From Naumovozyma dairenensis CBS 421 (lineage: Eukaryota > Ascomycota > Saccharomycetes > Saccharomycetales > Saccharomycetaceae), in contig NC_016480.1 in assembly GCF_000227115.2 (NCBI RefSeq), forward strand, positions 992,001-1,056,000: DNA of 64,000 bases, read 5' to 3'. Shown one piece after another: positions 33,029 to 43,435 of the stretch. A program made the position numbers and the translations under genes. The notes beneath the pieces are model-generated. The model made no database searches and had not been told where the DNA came from. It worked only from the letters and a program-made list of their open reading frames with translations. Positions within the stretch are counted from its first letter, which is position 1. Each line of letters opens with the position of its first letter.

Positions 33029-33102
33029 GACTCCATGGCCAAGCTGGTTAAGGCGTGCGACTGTTAATCGCAAGATCGTGAGTTCAATCCTCACTGGGGT
33101 CG
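33029..33102 (+). tRNA. tRNA-Asn(GTT)
   Basis: 74-nt cloverleaf: acceptor GACTCCA pairs with TGGGGTC. The anticodon stem TGCGA/TCGCA holds loop CTGTTAA with anticodon GTT. The T arm is GTGAG-TTCAATC-CTCAC. A T-rich terminator (TTTTCTTTTTTT) follows within ten bases. No intron. It ends 47 bases before the YVC1 start. Confidence 0.96.
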
Positions 33103-33149
33103 ATTGTTTTCTTTTTTTGGTATTTTAAGGGACAGCAATCTTGGAAGAG

Positions 33150-35258
33150 ATGACATGCGATGAGATGAAGGTGAAGGTGGATCTTGAAGTGGAAAAGAAC
33201 CAAGATAGCTCTGTTTATCAACCAACTTATGCTGGTTTTACGAAATTTACCATGTCATATCAAACATTACCATTAACTAGACAAGATTGTCCTCTTGAAG
33301 GATTTTGCCCGGGAGAACATAATGTCCCAAATCCACGTCAAATTTTAAAAATTGCTTTGAATTTGAAATTCTTAATTGATGAAACCATTAAGGTAGCCCT
33401 CAGTACTGATGAAATAATACAAGATGGTTCCTCTATTTTAAATTCAAAAATTGTAACTCTCGCATACGATGCATGTGGTGGGAATCACAATGATAAGAGA
33501 AATCTCCTCAAGTATAGATCTGTCATTATCTTTGCCATATTAAGAGTAGTTAAATGGAATAATGAACTAGCTTTGAGAGAATTACATGATTCAGAATTAT
33601 ATGAAATGAGATCCTTGGCTTCTCAAAAATTATGTAAAATGATTATTGATAAAGAAGAAACTAGAGATTTAGATTTCTTATTCATGCAACTATTGTTACG
33701 TAAATATGTTATTAATGAGAAAGATAAAGATATGGAACCAATGAATGCAGTAGAGTTGGCTACCGATTTACATTGTATTATAGTTATCGGATCAAGTGGA
33801 TTTCAAAGATGTTTGAAATGGGTTTGGAGAGGTTGGATTCTTCAAAATTATCGAGATCCGACAATGTTCATCAAGGATGAGAAAATTTCATCTATGAAAT
33901 TCATGGACCATTTCAACCCAGAGCGGATCAAGACACCAAAATATCAAAATATCTTACAAATTCTCTTCGCAGTAGTATTTTTAATTCTGTATACTATCGT
34001 GGTAAATGGGAAAAGTGGAACCAATGTGGTACCATTGGATTTCTGGGAATATATCTTTTACTTATTCACTTTGGGTTATATATCAAGTGAATTTTCAAAA
34101 TTTTATTACATTGGCAACGCCTACTTTTCTTTTTGGACATGTTTCAATGACACATTATATGGTATTGTATTAACATCTATGATATTCCGTTTTAATAGTT
34201 TATATTCATTCAAATTGGACAAACCTGGTGAAGATTATGATAGGATATCTTATAGAATTCTTTCGTGCGCTGCTCCCTTTGTATGGTCAAGATTATTACT
34301 TTATTTAGAATCTGAAAGAATTGTTGGAGCGTTGCTGGTAGTCTTAAAACATATGTTACAACAATCAATAGTATTTTTTGCATTGTTATTATTGATCATG
34401 CTTGGGTTCCTTCAAGGGTTCTTAGGATTAGATTCAGCGGATGGGAAACGTGAAATAACTATGCCAATATTAACCAATTTGATCATAACAGTGTTTGGAT
34501 TAGGTACTTTTGATATGTTTGATAGATTCGCACCACCTTATGCTGCAATATTATATTACGGATACTGTTTCATTGTCACTGTTATCTTGCTGAATATTCT
34601 AATTGCTCTATATGCGAATGCATATCAAGAGGTGATTGAGAATACTGATGATGAGTATATGGCATTAATGTCACAAAAGACCTTAAGATTTATTAGAGCT
34701 CCCGATGAGGATGTTTTTGTTGCTCCTTTAAATTTGATCGAAATATGTACTGTCCCAGTAACAAGATTGCTTTCAATGGAGAAAAGAAGAGATTTAAATT
34801 ATTTAATAATGTTAATTCTTTATAGTCCGATGTTATTATATGTTGCTATCAAGGAAGTTCATGTGGCTAAAAGAATTAAATACAATCGTTTAAATAATCT
34901 TCCAGATGATGCCAATGAAACGGATACAGAATGGGATTTGACAGATGGATATTTTGGGTTTGAAGACAGTTTATTTGATGATGTTGAATCTGAGATTGGA
35001 ATTCGTAAAACAACTTTGAAAAATAAAAGGTCTTTAGAATTACAAAGGGAGGCTGAGAATGTAGACAAACACTTTGTTGTCTCAAAAGAATGGTATAAAA
35101 AAGTTCAAAAATTAAAATCGTCATCTGAGAGAACGACGTCAAATGGTCTGACAAAGGAACAATTAGAAGCAAGGCTCAGGAAAACTGAAGAAAAGATTTC
35201 GGACCTCGCAACATCTATAAATAATCTTACAGAAGTGATTAAAGAGAAGAATGGTTAG
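33150..35258 (+). CDS. YVC1: Vacuolar TRP-type cation channel Yvc1
   Basis: Vacuole-membrane channel that releases calcium on hyperosmotic shock. Seen: a long cytosolic N-terminal domain (about 1-270), then about six or more transmembrane helices between residues 275 and 500 (ILFAVVFLILYTIVV; FFALLLLIMLGFLQGFL; FIVTVILLNILIALYANAY). A pore-loop-like FGLGTFDMFDRF sits before the last helix, followed by a cytosolic tail with acidic clusters (DDANETDTEWDL) and a coiled coil (LEARLRKTEEKISDLATSI). 702 residues from the first in-frame ATG at 33150 (codons just before it begin with TTG); about 675 in S. cerevisiae. The acidic tail fits cytosolic calcium activation known for the family. Confidence 0.95.
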   Translation: MTCDEMKVKVDLEVEKNQDSSVYQPTYAGFTKFTMSYQTLPLTRQDCPLEGFCPGEHNVPNPRQILKIALNLKFLIDETIKVALSTDEIIQDGSSILNSKIVTLAYDACGGNHNDKRNLLKYRSVIIFAILRVVKWNNELALRELHDSELYEMRSLASQKLCKMIIDKEETRDLDFLFMQLLLRKYVINEKDKDMEPMNAVELATDLHCIIVIGSSGFQRCLKWVWRGWILQNYRDPTMFIKDEKISSMKFMDHFNPERIKTPKYQNILQILFAVVFLILYTIVVNGKSGTNVVPLDFWEYIFYLFTLGYISSEFSKFYYIGNAYFSFWTCFNDTLYGIVLTSMIFRFNSLYSFKLDKPGEDYDRISYRILSCAAPFVWSRLLLYLESERIVGALLVVLKHMLQQSIVFFALLLLIMLGFLQGFLGLDSADGKREITMPILTNLIITVFGLGTFDMFDRFAPPYAAILYYGYCFIVTVILLNILIALYANAYQEVIENTDDEYMALMSQKTLRFIRAPDEDVFVAPLNLIEICTVPVTRLLSMEKRRDLNYLIMLILYSPMLLYVAIKEVHVAKRIKYNRLNNLPDDANETDTEWDLTDGYFGFEDSLFDDVESEIGIRKTTLKNKRSLELQREAENVDKHFVVSKEWYKKVQKLKSSSERTTSNGLTKEQLEARLRKTEEKISDLATSINNLTEVIKEKNG

Positions 35259-35615
35259 TTTAATTCTATGGCATATGTAGAGTAGTACGTATATAATAAT
35301 ATTCTAGGTCATTCATTAAAGAAAAAACAAAAGAAGGATCTAAAATAAATAGTTATTTCGAACCATAGGCAAAGGAGCTAGTTAGATAGTCGGAATCAAA
35401 GAGGCTTGATTTATCCCCCTTCGGTACACTGTTCCTTTCTAGAATCTTGGGTAATCAGGCTATATCAATAATCTTTGTGAATCATCTCTCTAATTAGTTG
35501 GACCACAGTCAATGTTGTCAAGTATAACCACATCCAACTAATCAACAAATACTCTTATAATTCTTATTTCTGTTATTATAATTCTGTAAATATCTTCTAT
35601 ATCATATTAATATAT
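35259..35615. other. Convergent YVC1/VPS21 3' spacer
   Basis: AT-rich 3' region between two convergent genes; nothing else seen. Confidence 0.45.
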
Positions 35616-36250
35616 TTAGCAATTACAACCGGAAACTTGGCTAGCTGCATGAGCAGAATTGGCCAAATCGATTCTTTGTTCATTTGTGACACCAGCGCTA
35701 TCTGGATTATCTCCATCACCTGGTTTCTTCAATGGAATTTTCTCCCCAATGGCAACAAACGCCTCATTAATATTCGTAGCTGTCTTAGCACTAGTTTCGA
35801 AAAATAGTAATCCTTCTTCCTCGGCTAGCTTCTCACCCTCTTCACGTGCCACTTTCCTTTCATTTTCATTATTTTCTAAAATATCAATCTTATTCCCTAC
35901 TAATGCGATAATAATATCTTTACTTGCTTGTTCATGTAATTCTTTCACCCAATGACGAGCCTTAATGAAAGATTGGGGTTTTGTAACATCATATACGACC
36001 AACGCAGCTTGAGCATTTCTATAATACATGGGGGCTAACGATGCAAATCGTTCTTGACCTGCTGTATCCCAAATTTCAAATTTTACTGTATGATCATTAA
36101 TGGTGACTTTCTGTGTTAGGAATGCCGCTCCGATTGTTGGTTCTTTGTTTTCAGAGAAATCATTAGAGACAAACCTTAATACTATTGATGATTTCCCTAC
36201 TGCTGCTTCTCCTAGTAAACTAATTTGACTGCTGTTATTGATCTATCCAT
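35616..36250 (-). CDS. VPS21: Rab5-type endosomal GTPase Vps21, with a one-base frameshift
   Basis: Early-endosome Rab GTPase. From ATG at 36250 the frame reads [11 protein letters not shown], then meets a stop. One added T in the TTT run at 36217-36219 restores [16 protein letters not shown] (P-loop). All else continues uninterrupted: [11 protein letters not shown] (switch I, Rab5-like), WDTAGQERF (switch II), [17 protein letters not shown] and the geranylgeranylation end CNC. Without that base only the part from MYYRNAQ (36029) is open. Coding sequence on both sides is perfectly conserved in kind, so a homopolymer sequencing error is the likeliest cause; a recent mutation is possible. Expected length 211 residues against 210. 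Gene order (YVC1, VPS21, PTC5) matches YOR089C. Confidence 0.9.
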
Positions 36251-36623
36251 TGTTATTTGTCTTTAATATTGTTATGTGATTGTAAAAAGTAATACCAGTG
36301 CCCCACAGTGTATTTTGGTACAATTTAAAGTTGGATATTGGTTGCTTTTGCTTCTATAGTCGATCTACAAAAATTATAGAATAACTGTTTTATGTAAAGG
36401 AGTTTATTATAATTATTGTATTTTACATTTATATTGGACGAGAAATGGCCGCGCCACACTAAAGAGAGTGAGAAGAAGACGGGAGAACAGTAAATTATAA
36501 TTACATTAAATACTTTATGTTTAGATTAATTAATTATATCAAAAAAAAAAAGAATACATTGTTATTATTATTATTATTATACTAGGTCATATTATAAGTT
36601 ATTACTGTGAGGGGTGATGTTTC
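36251..36623. other. Spacer between VPS21 and PTC5
   Basis: VPS21 promoter and PTC5 3' region. A poly-A run lies at 36541-36551 and a (TTA)n tract at about 36560-36580. No gene. Confidence 0.45.
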
Positions 36624-38330
36624 TTATAATCTTGGTTTGGGTGGTGTCGTTGCTTCAGGGTTGATTACCATGGAACCATCACTATTTTCCCCAGAGTCGC
36701 CGAAAAATGCCACTGTAACAGTCAAATCATCTCTGTATCTTCTACTCATTGGAGATGGGATACTTACCAACGTGGAAACATATTCCTGTTTACCACCAGC
36801 ACTGAGGGCATTCCGAATTAAATGTGTGGCAACATTCTTATCCTGCATTAAATATTCGGGATTCTTGGCATAGTCTCTATTTTTATCTTTCGTATTATAT
36901 CTGAAAGGTGGTCTTTGTGAATCCATATCCGTTGTCAAGTCTTTCACATTGGGTAATTTCCCCAGAGGAGTTGCGTTAACGGTTTCTATCAAATTATTTG
37001 ATTCCATCCATCTTACAACTAATCCAGCAACTTGTTCATTAGTCAACAATTCAAATAATCCATCGGATCCCAATACCATGAATTTGGTCTTATCTGTTAT
37101 TTTCGTTGTAGTAATTTCAGGTTCCGCAGTAACGTAAGGTGGAGTCAAGAAATCCCTTGGTTCCTTTCTGAAATATATCTTAACATGATCGGGCAATTCT
37201 GATAATTGCTTCCCATCGACTTCTTTAACTTTATAACGATAATCTCCAAAGGCTCTTGATGGTTGTAATGAACCCAAGATCCTTCCATTACGAATAACAT
37301 TTGGTTCATTTGGATGCAAATTACGTATTCTCTCGACCTCACGAACATTATCACCTGTTTGATCGATCGATAGGGATTCCACTGTCCAATTGCCATTTTC
37401 ATCTTTCCCGCAAAGTAAAGCTCTTGAATCACCGGTAACAGCTACTTTCAAAGTTTTATTCAATGAATTGTACATTGTTAACAGGGCACAAGAGCCAGAG
37501 ATTGCAGGTAAAGTATTTATCATGTTTTCATTTGTTGGACTTTGAAATAATTTTCTAAATGATTCTTGAACGATATCATTATCTAATTTCAAAAACCCAC
37601 TCTTGATGGCGTTGTCTATTTTTGTTGAAGATGGGAATAAACCATTCATCGTTGCTGTTGTAATGGAATCATACGAATTATGTATCTGGTTTGCCACATA
37701 TCTAACAAGATCTTGACTCAATTTTTTAGAAGTGAAAGTACCGCTATGGCCATCGAATATTCCAAAGAAATATAAATCTTCTTCATCATTTGATGATTGA
37801 TCTTCATTAGGTATGGTAATAATTTGTTCCACATGATTATCTTCAATTGGATGGTTTGAAGGTAATTGAGAGACGTCGTAACGGAAGATACCCTTATTAC
37901 GATTAATCGAATGACTTTCTTCATTATCGTGTAATTTTTTTTCAATTTGATCTTCTGCAAGGATCATTATTGTACCTTCTTTATTTTGTGTGTTACCATT
38001 TTTTCCAGAATTCTGGTTATTGAAGAAAGTTGAGAATTCCTTTATGGTATTTATTGAATCTAATGATAATGGATTACCCTTTGTTGTTAAGTATGAATAT
38101 GATAATAAGAGGATTCCACCACTTAAGAGAGTTAAGCTTACGTCTCTCGAATGGAAAGATGATGAATGCCTTGAAGAAGACGATGTATCGTTCAAATGTT
38201 TAGAGTTATGAGTTGAAAAATATGATCTTTCTACTATCAGTTTGTTCAAAGCAGATGATTTTTTTCGTAAGATATTTCTTGAGATGTATCTTGTAGTTCT
38301 TCGTAACAATAGTTGGTTCAACGGTGACAT
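36624..38330 (-). CDS. PTC5: Mitochondrial PP2C phosphatase Ptc5
   Basis: Mn/Mg-dependent protein phosphatase acting on pyruvate dehydrogenase E1-alpha in mitochondria and also reported in peroxisomes. Seen: a basic, Ser/Arg-rich presequence-like N-terminus (MSPLNQLLLRRTTRYISRNI), a hydrophobic segment near residues 65-85, then the PP2C domain. Metal motifs are FFGIFDGHSG, VTGDSRALL, PSRAFGDYRYK, VLGSDGLFE and RDDLTVTVAFFG. An insert with the AKNPEYLMQDKNVATHLIRNALSAGG region is typical of the pyruvate dehydrogenase phosphatase type. 568 residues against 572 in S. cerevisiae. Confidence 0.95.
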   Translation of the reverse strand: MSPLNQLLLRRTTRYISRNILRKKSSALNKLIVERSYFSTHNSKHLNDTSSSSRHSSSFHSRDVSLTLLSGGILLLSYSYLTTKGNPLSLDSINTIKEFSTFFNNQNSGKNGNTQNKEGTIMILAEDQIEKKLHDNEESHSINRNKGIFRYDVSQLPSNHPIEDNHVEQIITIPNEDQSSNDEEDLYFFGIFDGHSGTFTSKKLSQDLVRYVANQIHNSYDSITTATMNGLFPSSTKIDNAIKSGFLKLDNDIVQESFRKLFQSPTNENMINTLPAISGSCALLTMYNSLNKTLKVAVTGDSRALLCGKDENGNWTVESLSIDQTGDNVREVERIRNLHPNEPNVIRNGRILGSLQPSRAFGDYRYKVKEVDGKQLSELPDHVKIYFRKEPRDFLTPPYVTAEPEITTTKITDKTKFMVLGSDGLFELLTNEQVAGLVVRWMESNNLIETVNATPLGKLPNVKDLTTDMDSQRPPFRYNTKDKNRDYAKNPEYLMQDKNVATHLIRNALSAGGKQEYVSTLVSIPSPMSRRYRDDLTVTVAFFGDSGENSDGSMVINPEATTPPKPRL

Positions 38331-38944
38331 AGTGAAGGGCGTTGTTTGAAACCTATTGATAGTTTAATTGTTTTCAACAATGCTAAAAAATAGAAGTACT
38401 TTGCTTCTATGCATTTATTCCTTATGAACTCTTTGGCTGTATGAAGAGATATTTAACAATAATTGACTTTACTTATTAAAAAATCTGCGTATTTTTAAGC
38501 TACTTAGTTAGATACATACTGATCACCGATAAATGGACCCAGTGACATTTTGTGTAATAATGACCATGTCAAGTAGATTTATGAGGGAACCCTGATGAAG
38601 AACAGCAAAGATGATAGTAGAACGTCAAGGAAATAAGAGTAAACTAAGTATTACTTTAGCTCGTAATATCTACGCTTCTTATATATGCAATGGATTTCTT
38701 TAGCACCAAGAATTTCTTCAGAACTGACATCCACTTTCAACTTTTGTTTTGCCACTAGGAGGCCACGGGATCAATAATTATGATTATTTGTATTGCATCC
38801 AGTTAATGAGAGCCTCCATTAGTGGAAGTAAGTTTTGCATAGACGAATGAAACTACAGAAATGAAGCCCATTGCTTGAGTAGCGTTAAACTCATCAAAGA
38901 TTCACTTCATACAAGAGCCTCGCGATGGACATAATAACCACGAT
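38331..38944. other. Spacer upstream of PTC5; TMA46 is absent here
   Basis: No gene. In S. cerevisiae TMA46 (YOR091W) lies between PTC5 and ECM3; no trace is recognisable anywhere in 38331-41488. Confidence 0.45.
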
Positions 38945-39254
38945 GGTCATAAATAACTACAATGGTCCTCTTGAAGAATCCTTCTTGAACCATATCAATG
39001 CTGGACTAGAGCATTATACACTTGAGCATTTTACTACTTTGCGTAAATTTCTTTTTGTAAACCAACTTTAAGTGAAATGTTATTCTAAATAAGTGATAGC
39101 TTTATGGATACAGTTTAAAAGTTGGGTCCATTACTGATGCCTCTTTACTCAATGAAGAAAATTACGTATAATGCAAACATGATGAGGTGATGATAAGAAA
39201 ACCATAAGAACAAATATGGAGATAGTTATGTTAAATGAACTATTTCCACAGCAA
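38945..39254 (-). repeat. Dispersed repeat, copy 2 (candidate MULE terminal repeat)
   Basis: Reverse-complement match of 5521-5800 (see that entry). The strongest block is 39115-39254. It lies upstream of MULE relic B. Confidence 0.5.
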
Positions 39255-39709
39255 GATATACAGATACATATAAAAGAAAGAGATGCAACTACATGGTACA
39301 AGGCCAGAGAACGACTAACTCTAGCTTATAATGCTTGGAAAAGATTAAAATTGCTTTTGATAATAATATTGAAAACAGTTCGCAACAGATTCAGTAGTTT
39401 AACATCTATTTTATATGCTATAAATTCATCTATTGTGGTGGATTACTATTAGAATCGTTCATTTAAAGTTCAGCACTACGCGAATAATCTCTTTAAAAGT
39501 AAGTGTATAATAGAATTTTTAGAACGATCATTATCACAAGTAGCACTTATAGCTAATCTAACAAATTAATCAAACGATAAAAGTATGTTTGAGTAAAATA
39601 TAAAGGGCTATTTAATCAAATGCATGGAGAATCGGATTGTTGCATTCAATGTGTCCTTTTAGAATTCAATCAGACCTTCTGAACAATCCTCAGCACTCCT
39701 TTCGTACCC

Positions 39710-40249
39710 ATGGAACATAATTGCATGTATTTTAACAGCGGTTGTAATCTAACTGGTAATTTCATGTGTGACCAAGGTAAAGCGTTCGAATCTGCAATCA
39801 GAGAAGGACATGGCAAAGAGGCAATTACTTGTGTCACTCATTTGTCTAAGAATTTAATCAGGAACGCAAAGGGGAGAGTGATAGAGGCATTCCAGGCAGC
39901 AACCCACACACTTGATCCGCAAGTATATGGGGAATCTATCAACGAATTGATAAAAAAATTTCCAGAAAATAAAAGGAATTCCGGTAATTCGACTTTCAAG
40001 AAACTCACTCAAAGCCCACGATCCTTTTCCAGATTGAAACGTGACTGCCCTCATTGGGAAATATTTACTACAAATCCTGTTGAACAATCCCATTCAATTA
40101 TAAAGGTGTTGAAAAGAGAGAGTCTCGTGAACATGATAGTGAATTTAACATCCTGCCAAATTAGTTGCCATAATAGACTTTTCCTGAACCCACATTTTCA
40201 GGCTCCGCCGATATACCTTCCATTGCTAATACGTCCCCATTTGAGTTGA
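39710..40249 (+). pseudogene. MULE-like transposase relic, copy B
   Basis: 179-codon open piece. It has FMCDQGKAFESAI followed by a CVTHLSKNL block, the Asp plus C-x(n)-H arrangement expected in Mutator-like transposases after the second catalytic Asp. Then come GRVIEAFQAATHTLDP, SFSRLKRDCPHWEIF and TNPVEQSHSIIKVLK. The segment 39854-40187 is nearly identical to relic A and diverges abruptly after 40187, where this copy seems truncated. The N-terminal DNA-binding part and first catalytic Asp are missing, so it is inactive. Confidence 0.6.
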
Positions 40250-40679
40250 ATGCTTCAGCATCCTCAATCAGCAACTAATGTGAGTGATCTGTATTTAATA
40301 CGTTTTTTTTTCTTGGGCGCCTTTCATTCCATTTCGTTGAAAATATGTACTCAAAGTTTTCATATTTTCTTACCCTAAACCTAATGACAAATTTAAACAT
40401 AACCCTCTCTTTATTTGCCTTCCCTGGGTAATCCCTAGGGTTGCTTTTTCTTTCTTTCTTTTTGAGTTTTTTGAGGGAAAAGGGAAAAAATACAGAAAAA
40501 TGGCGCAGGAAACCCGCAGGGAAGCATTTGCCACGTTTGAATTTTGGAAGACCCGATATGTTCCCGAGAGAAATATACGCGCGCAACATCCACGTAAAAT
40601 TGTCGGGAAAAATTGAAGGGATACGTCGTCCACGAAAGTCTCTGAAGGGGTTGAGGGAAAATGCCACATCTTCTCTTTT
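40250..40679. other. Spacer, no gene seen
   Basis: Open frames overlap on both strands (40275-40775 minus, 40441-40845 plus) with no convincing similarity. The part from about 40500 is less AT-rich than normal spacers here. Confidence 0.35.
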
Positions 40680-40724
40680 TGGCATGACGCCAGTCAAGAA
40701 CGTTTTACCCGAGGCTGTTATTGA

Positions 40725-41220
40725 AGATAACAAGGGTATGTTTACCCTAATCAAGCTTACAATGATGACCTTCATGGTTTTTTCCGGAACATGGTGTCCA
40801 ACAATTTCCTACTATTCCAAAACTCCAATCTCATCGACACCCTAAGGAACTAAATGATTCATGGGGGGATAGTTCTGTTATTCCCAATGGTGCCCTCATC
40901 AATATGGCATCGGAATGAAAATAAGTCTCAAATACACTTCAACCCTGGTCCATTTCACAGACAATCTCGTACAAACCCGGGACACGGATTACGGAATCAT
41001 GAAAAATAATTGAAATTTGAAAAGAAACCTGAAATGGGCAAACAAGAACAATACGCAGCGAGATAGACTATCAAGACTCCGTCATTTAATCAAGAACCGA
41101 CATAGACTCGAAAAAGATGGCTTCCCTTTAGCTCCCAAAAGAAACTTCTTTAAGAAGTTGGATCCGCCTTGTAAATTACGTATATCTTTCTCAGATTACC
41201 AACGTATCAGACACAAGTAA
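40725..41220 (+). pseudogene. Unidentified broken coding stretch
   Basis: Successive frames give protein-like pieces joined by frameshifts: GYVYPNQAYNDDLHGFF, then PEHGVQQFPTIPKLQSHRHP and ELNDSWGDSSVIPNGALINMA, then QIHFNPGPFHRQSRTNPGHG. The last open piece reads RLRHLIKNRHRLEKDGFPL and ends DYQRIRHK with a stop at 41220. The Pro/Asn/His-rich composition and a basic end suggest the C-terminus of a lost regulatory or RNA-related protein. I do not recognise it; it does not look like TMA46. Confidence 0.35.
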
Positions 41221-41488
41221 CTTCACCTCGTACAATACTTATTCAATTGCATGAATAAAACCAACAAGTAGTACTGTGACATATATGTGTAACTCCAAAC
41301 ACAATCCATTCTACTCTAGTGCATCACATCCCTGTTTAATATCCTAATTGAAGTTGGTGAAGAGAAGTGTTCATATATTGCTTGATTCGACTCCTCTTTC
41401 TCGAAAAATACCCTATTCATTTTCACAAACAATCGCTTACTTTATCAATAGTTTGCTCCTCCAATAACAAAAAAAAAACAACAACAAC

Positions 41489-43435
41489 ATGCATATCACC
41501 TTAGGCCAAGCCATTTGGTCCTCAGTGAAACCGATCATCAAGATTTATCTTATCATTGGTACAGGATTCCTTCTATCCAAAATGAATATTCTAACTTCAG
41601 AGGCTACAAGAACCATCTCAGACGTCGTCCTTACCATCTTATTACCATGTCTATCATTCAACAAGATTGTCGCAAACATTGAAGATAATGATATCAAACA
41701 AGTCGGTATCATTTGTCTTACTTCAGTCATTTTATTCGCAACAGGTTTAGGGTTTGCCTTCTTAGTGAGAAAATTCTTACCTGTCCCTAAACAATGGTAT
41801 GGTGGGATCCTGGCAGGTGGGATGTTCCCGAATATCTCTGATTTACCAATCGCTTATATTCAAACTATGGATCAAGGTTTCATTTTCACACCCACGGAGG
41901 GGGATAAAGGTGTTGCCAATGTTATCATCTTCTTAGCAATGTTCTTAATTTGTGTCTTCAATTTAGGTGGGTTTAGATTGATTGAAAATGATTTTAAATA
42001 TAATGACGAGGAAAATGCTATCATGGAATCAGAAGAAGAAGAGAATAGTAATATAGATGTGGGACAAGAAGATGCAGATTCTCATTCATCCACTTTATCA
42101 AAGGGATCTCATGCGAAAACAGAAAGTTCTGAAGATGATGATCCTACTCATTTAAATGAGAAAAAAAATCATGATGAAAATCAGGAAAAAAATAACGGAG
42201 ATAGTTCTACAAGTAGTACAACTGCTACTCATAGTCAAGTGGGAAATTCGATAGCGGAAAATAACAAGAGTAAAGATTCAATTCCAAAACGTATACATTC
42301 AGCTACCATCCCCGAAGAGCAAGAAGAAGAAAATGAAGATGTATCTTCTGAAACTTCATCTGTAGTCACTTCGATAGATTCTCATATTAATAATTCTTCA
42401 ATATTGGACAATATGAACTTTACCAAGAGTCGTCGTACGGCTAGTCAACCTGTTGCTTTCACTTCCAGATCAAGTAGTGTCAGTGGTATGGGAATTCATG
42501 CCTATAAGACAACCTCTCATCAATCTATTCGTTCCATAGATCATAGATCATTACCAGCTCAAGATATGAATGATTTAATTAACGAGTATTCTAATGTTGA
42601 TCAATTTGGTAATAAAAGAAGTAACACTGCATTGTCACTCGATTCCAATAATGTAAGAAATCCATACGATTCACCAGTAGAACAACCAATTGCAAGAACA
42701 CAAACTGCGCAATCAAGAATTGAAAAAATTAGGTCATCAAATTTAACAAGAATATTAACATCTGACGCAACAGTTAGTAAAAAAGATATAGAAGAATCAG
42801 GTTCAAGTTTACCTAAATGGCTTCAAAAATTCCCATTAACTTCATTGATTGTATTTTTCGTTAAAAATTGTTTAAGACCATGTTCCATGGCAGTTATAAT
42901 AGCTTTAATCATCGCATTTATTCCATGGGTCAAAGCTTTATTCGTTACAACTGCAACAACTCCAAATATAAAACAAGCTCCCGATGAACAACCTGCTTTA
43001 AGTTTTATCATGGATTTCACAGCTTACGTTGGGGCAGCTTCAGTCCCATTTGGGTTGATTCTTCTTGGTGCAACCTTAGGTAAATTGAAAATTGGTAAAT
43101 TATATCCAGGGTTTTGGAAATCAGCAATATTATTAATATTTTTAAGACAATGTATAATGCCAATCTTTGGTGTATTATGGTGTGATCGTTTAGTTAAAGC
43201 CGGTTGGGCCACTTGGGAAAAGGATAAAATGTTATTGTTTGTTATCGCCATTACTTGGAATTTACCAACAATGACTACTTTAATTTATTTCACTGCAAGT
43301 TATACTCCAGTCGATTGTAAAGAACCAATCCAAATGCAATGTGTGGCATTCTTTTTAATGCTTCAGTATCCATTGATGGCCGTTAGTATGCCATTTTTAG
43401 TTTCATACTTCTTGAAAGTGCAAATGAAATTGTGA
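41489..43435 (+). CDS. ECM3: Ecm3-like membrane protein of the auxin-efflux-carrier family
   Basis: Predicted ER or vacuolar transporter of unknown substrate, named for a cell-wall phenotype. Seen: about five N-terminal membrane helices (residues 10-160, including IYLIIGTGFLLSKMNIL, LTILLPCLSFNKI and GGILAGGMFPNISDLPIAY). A large polar Ser/Asn/Glu-rich cytosolic loop follows (about 165-445), then about five C-terminal helices (450-645, with VPFGLILLGATLGKL and WNLPTMTTLIYFTASYTP). The P-N-xxDLP and N-LP motifs are characteristic of the AEC family. 648 residues, slightly longer than S. cerevisiae. Poly-A and CAA repeats precede the start. Confidence 0.94.
   Translation: MHITLGQAIWSSVKPIIKIYLIIGTGFLLSKMNILTSEATRTISDVVLTILLPCLSFNKIVANIEDNDIKQVGIICLTSVILFATGLGFAFLVRKFLPVPKQWYGGILAGGMFPNISDLPIAYIQTMDQGFIFTPTEGDKGVANVIIFLAMFLICVFNLGGFRLIENDFKYNDEENAIMESEEEENSNIDVGQEDADSHSSTLSKGSHAKTESSEDDDPTHLNEKKNHDENQEKNNGDSSTSSTTATHSQVGNSIAENNKSKDSIPKRIHSATIPEEQEEENEDVSSETSSVVTSIDSHINNSSILDNMNFTKSRRTASQPVAFTSRSSSVSGMGIHAYKTTSHQSIRSIDHRSLPAQDMNDLINEYSNVDQFGNKRSNTALSLDSNNVRNPYDSPVEQPIARTQTAQSRIEKIRSSNLTRILTSDATVSKKDIEESGSSLPKWLQKFPLTSLIVFFVKNCLRPCSMAVIIALIIAFIPWVKALFVTTATTPNIKQAPDEQPALSFIMDFTAYVGAASVPFGLILLGATLGKLKIGKLYPGFWKSAILLIFLRQCIMPIFGVLWCDRLVKAGWATWEKDKMLLFVIAITWNLPTMTTLIYFTASYTPVDCKEPIQMQCVAFFLMLQYPLMAVSMPFLVSYFLKVQMKL

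Noticed and set aside
33141..33149. Upstream extension of YVC1
   Set aside because: It begins with TTG, not ATG; the first in-frame ATG is at 33150.
40275..40775. 166-codon minus-strand frame
   Set aside because: It overlaps an equally long plus frame, is rich in Lys/Phe from AT runs, and has no recognisable domain.
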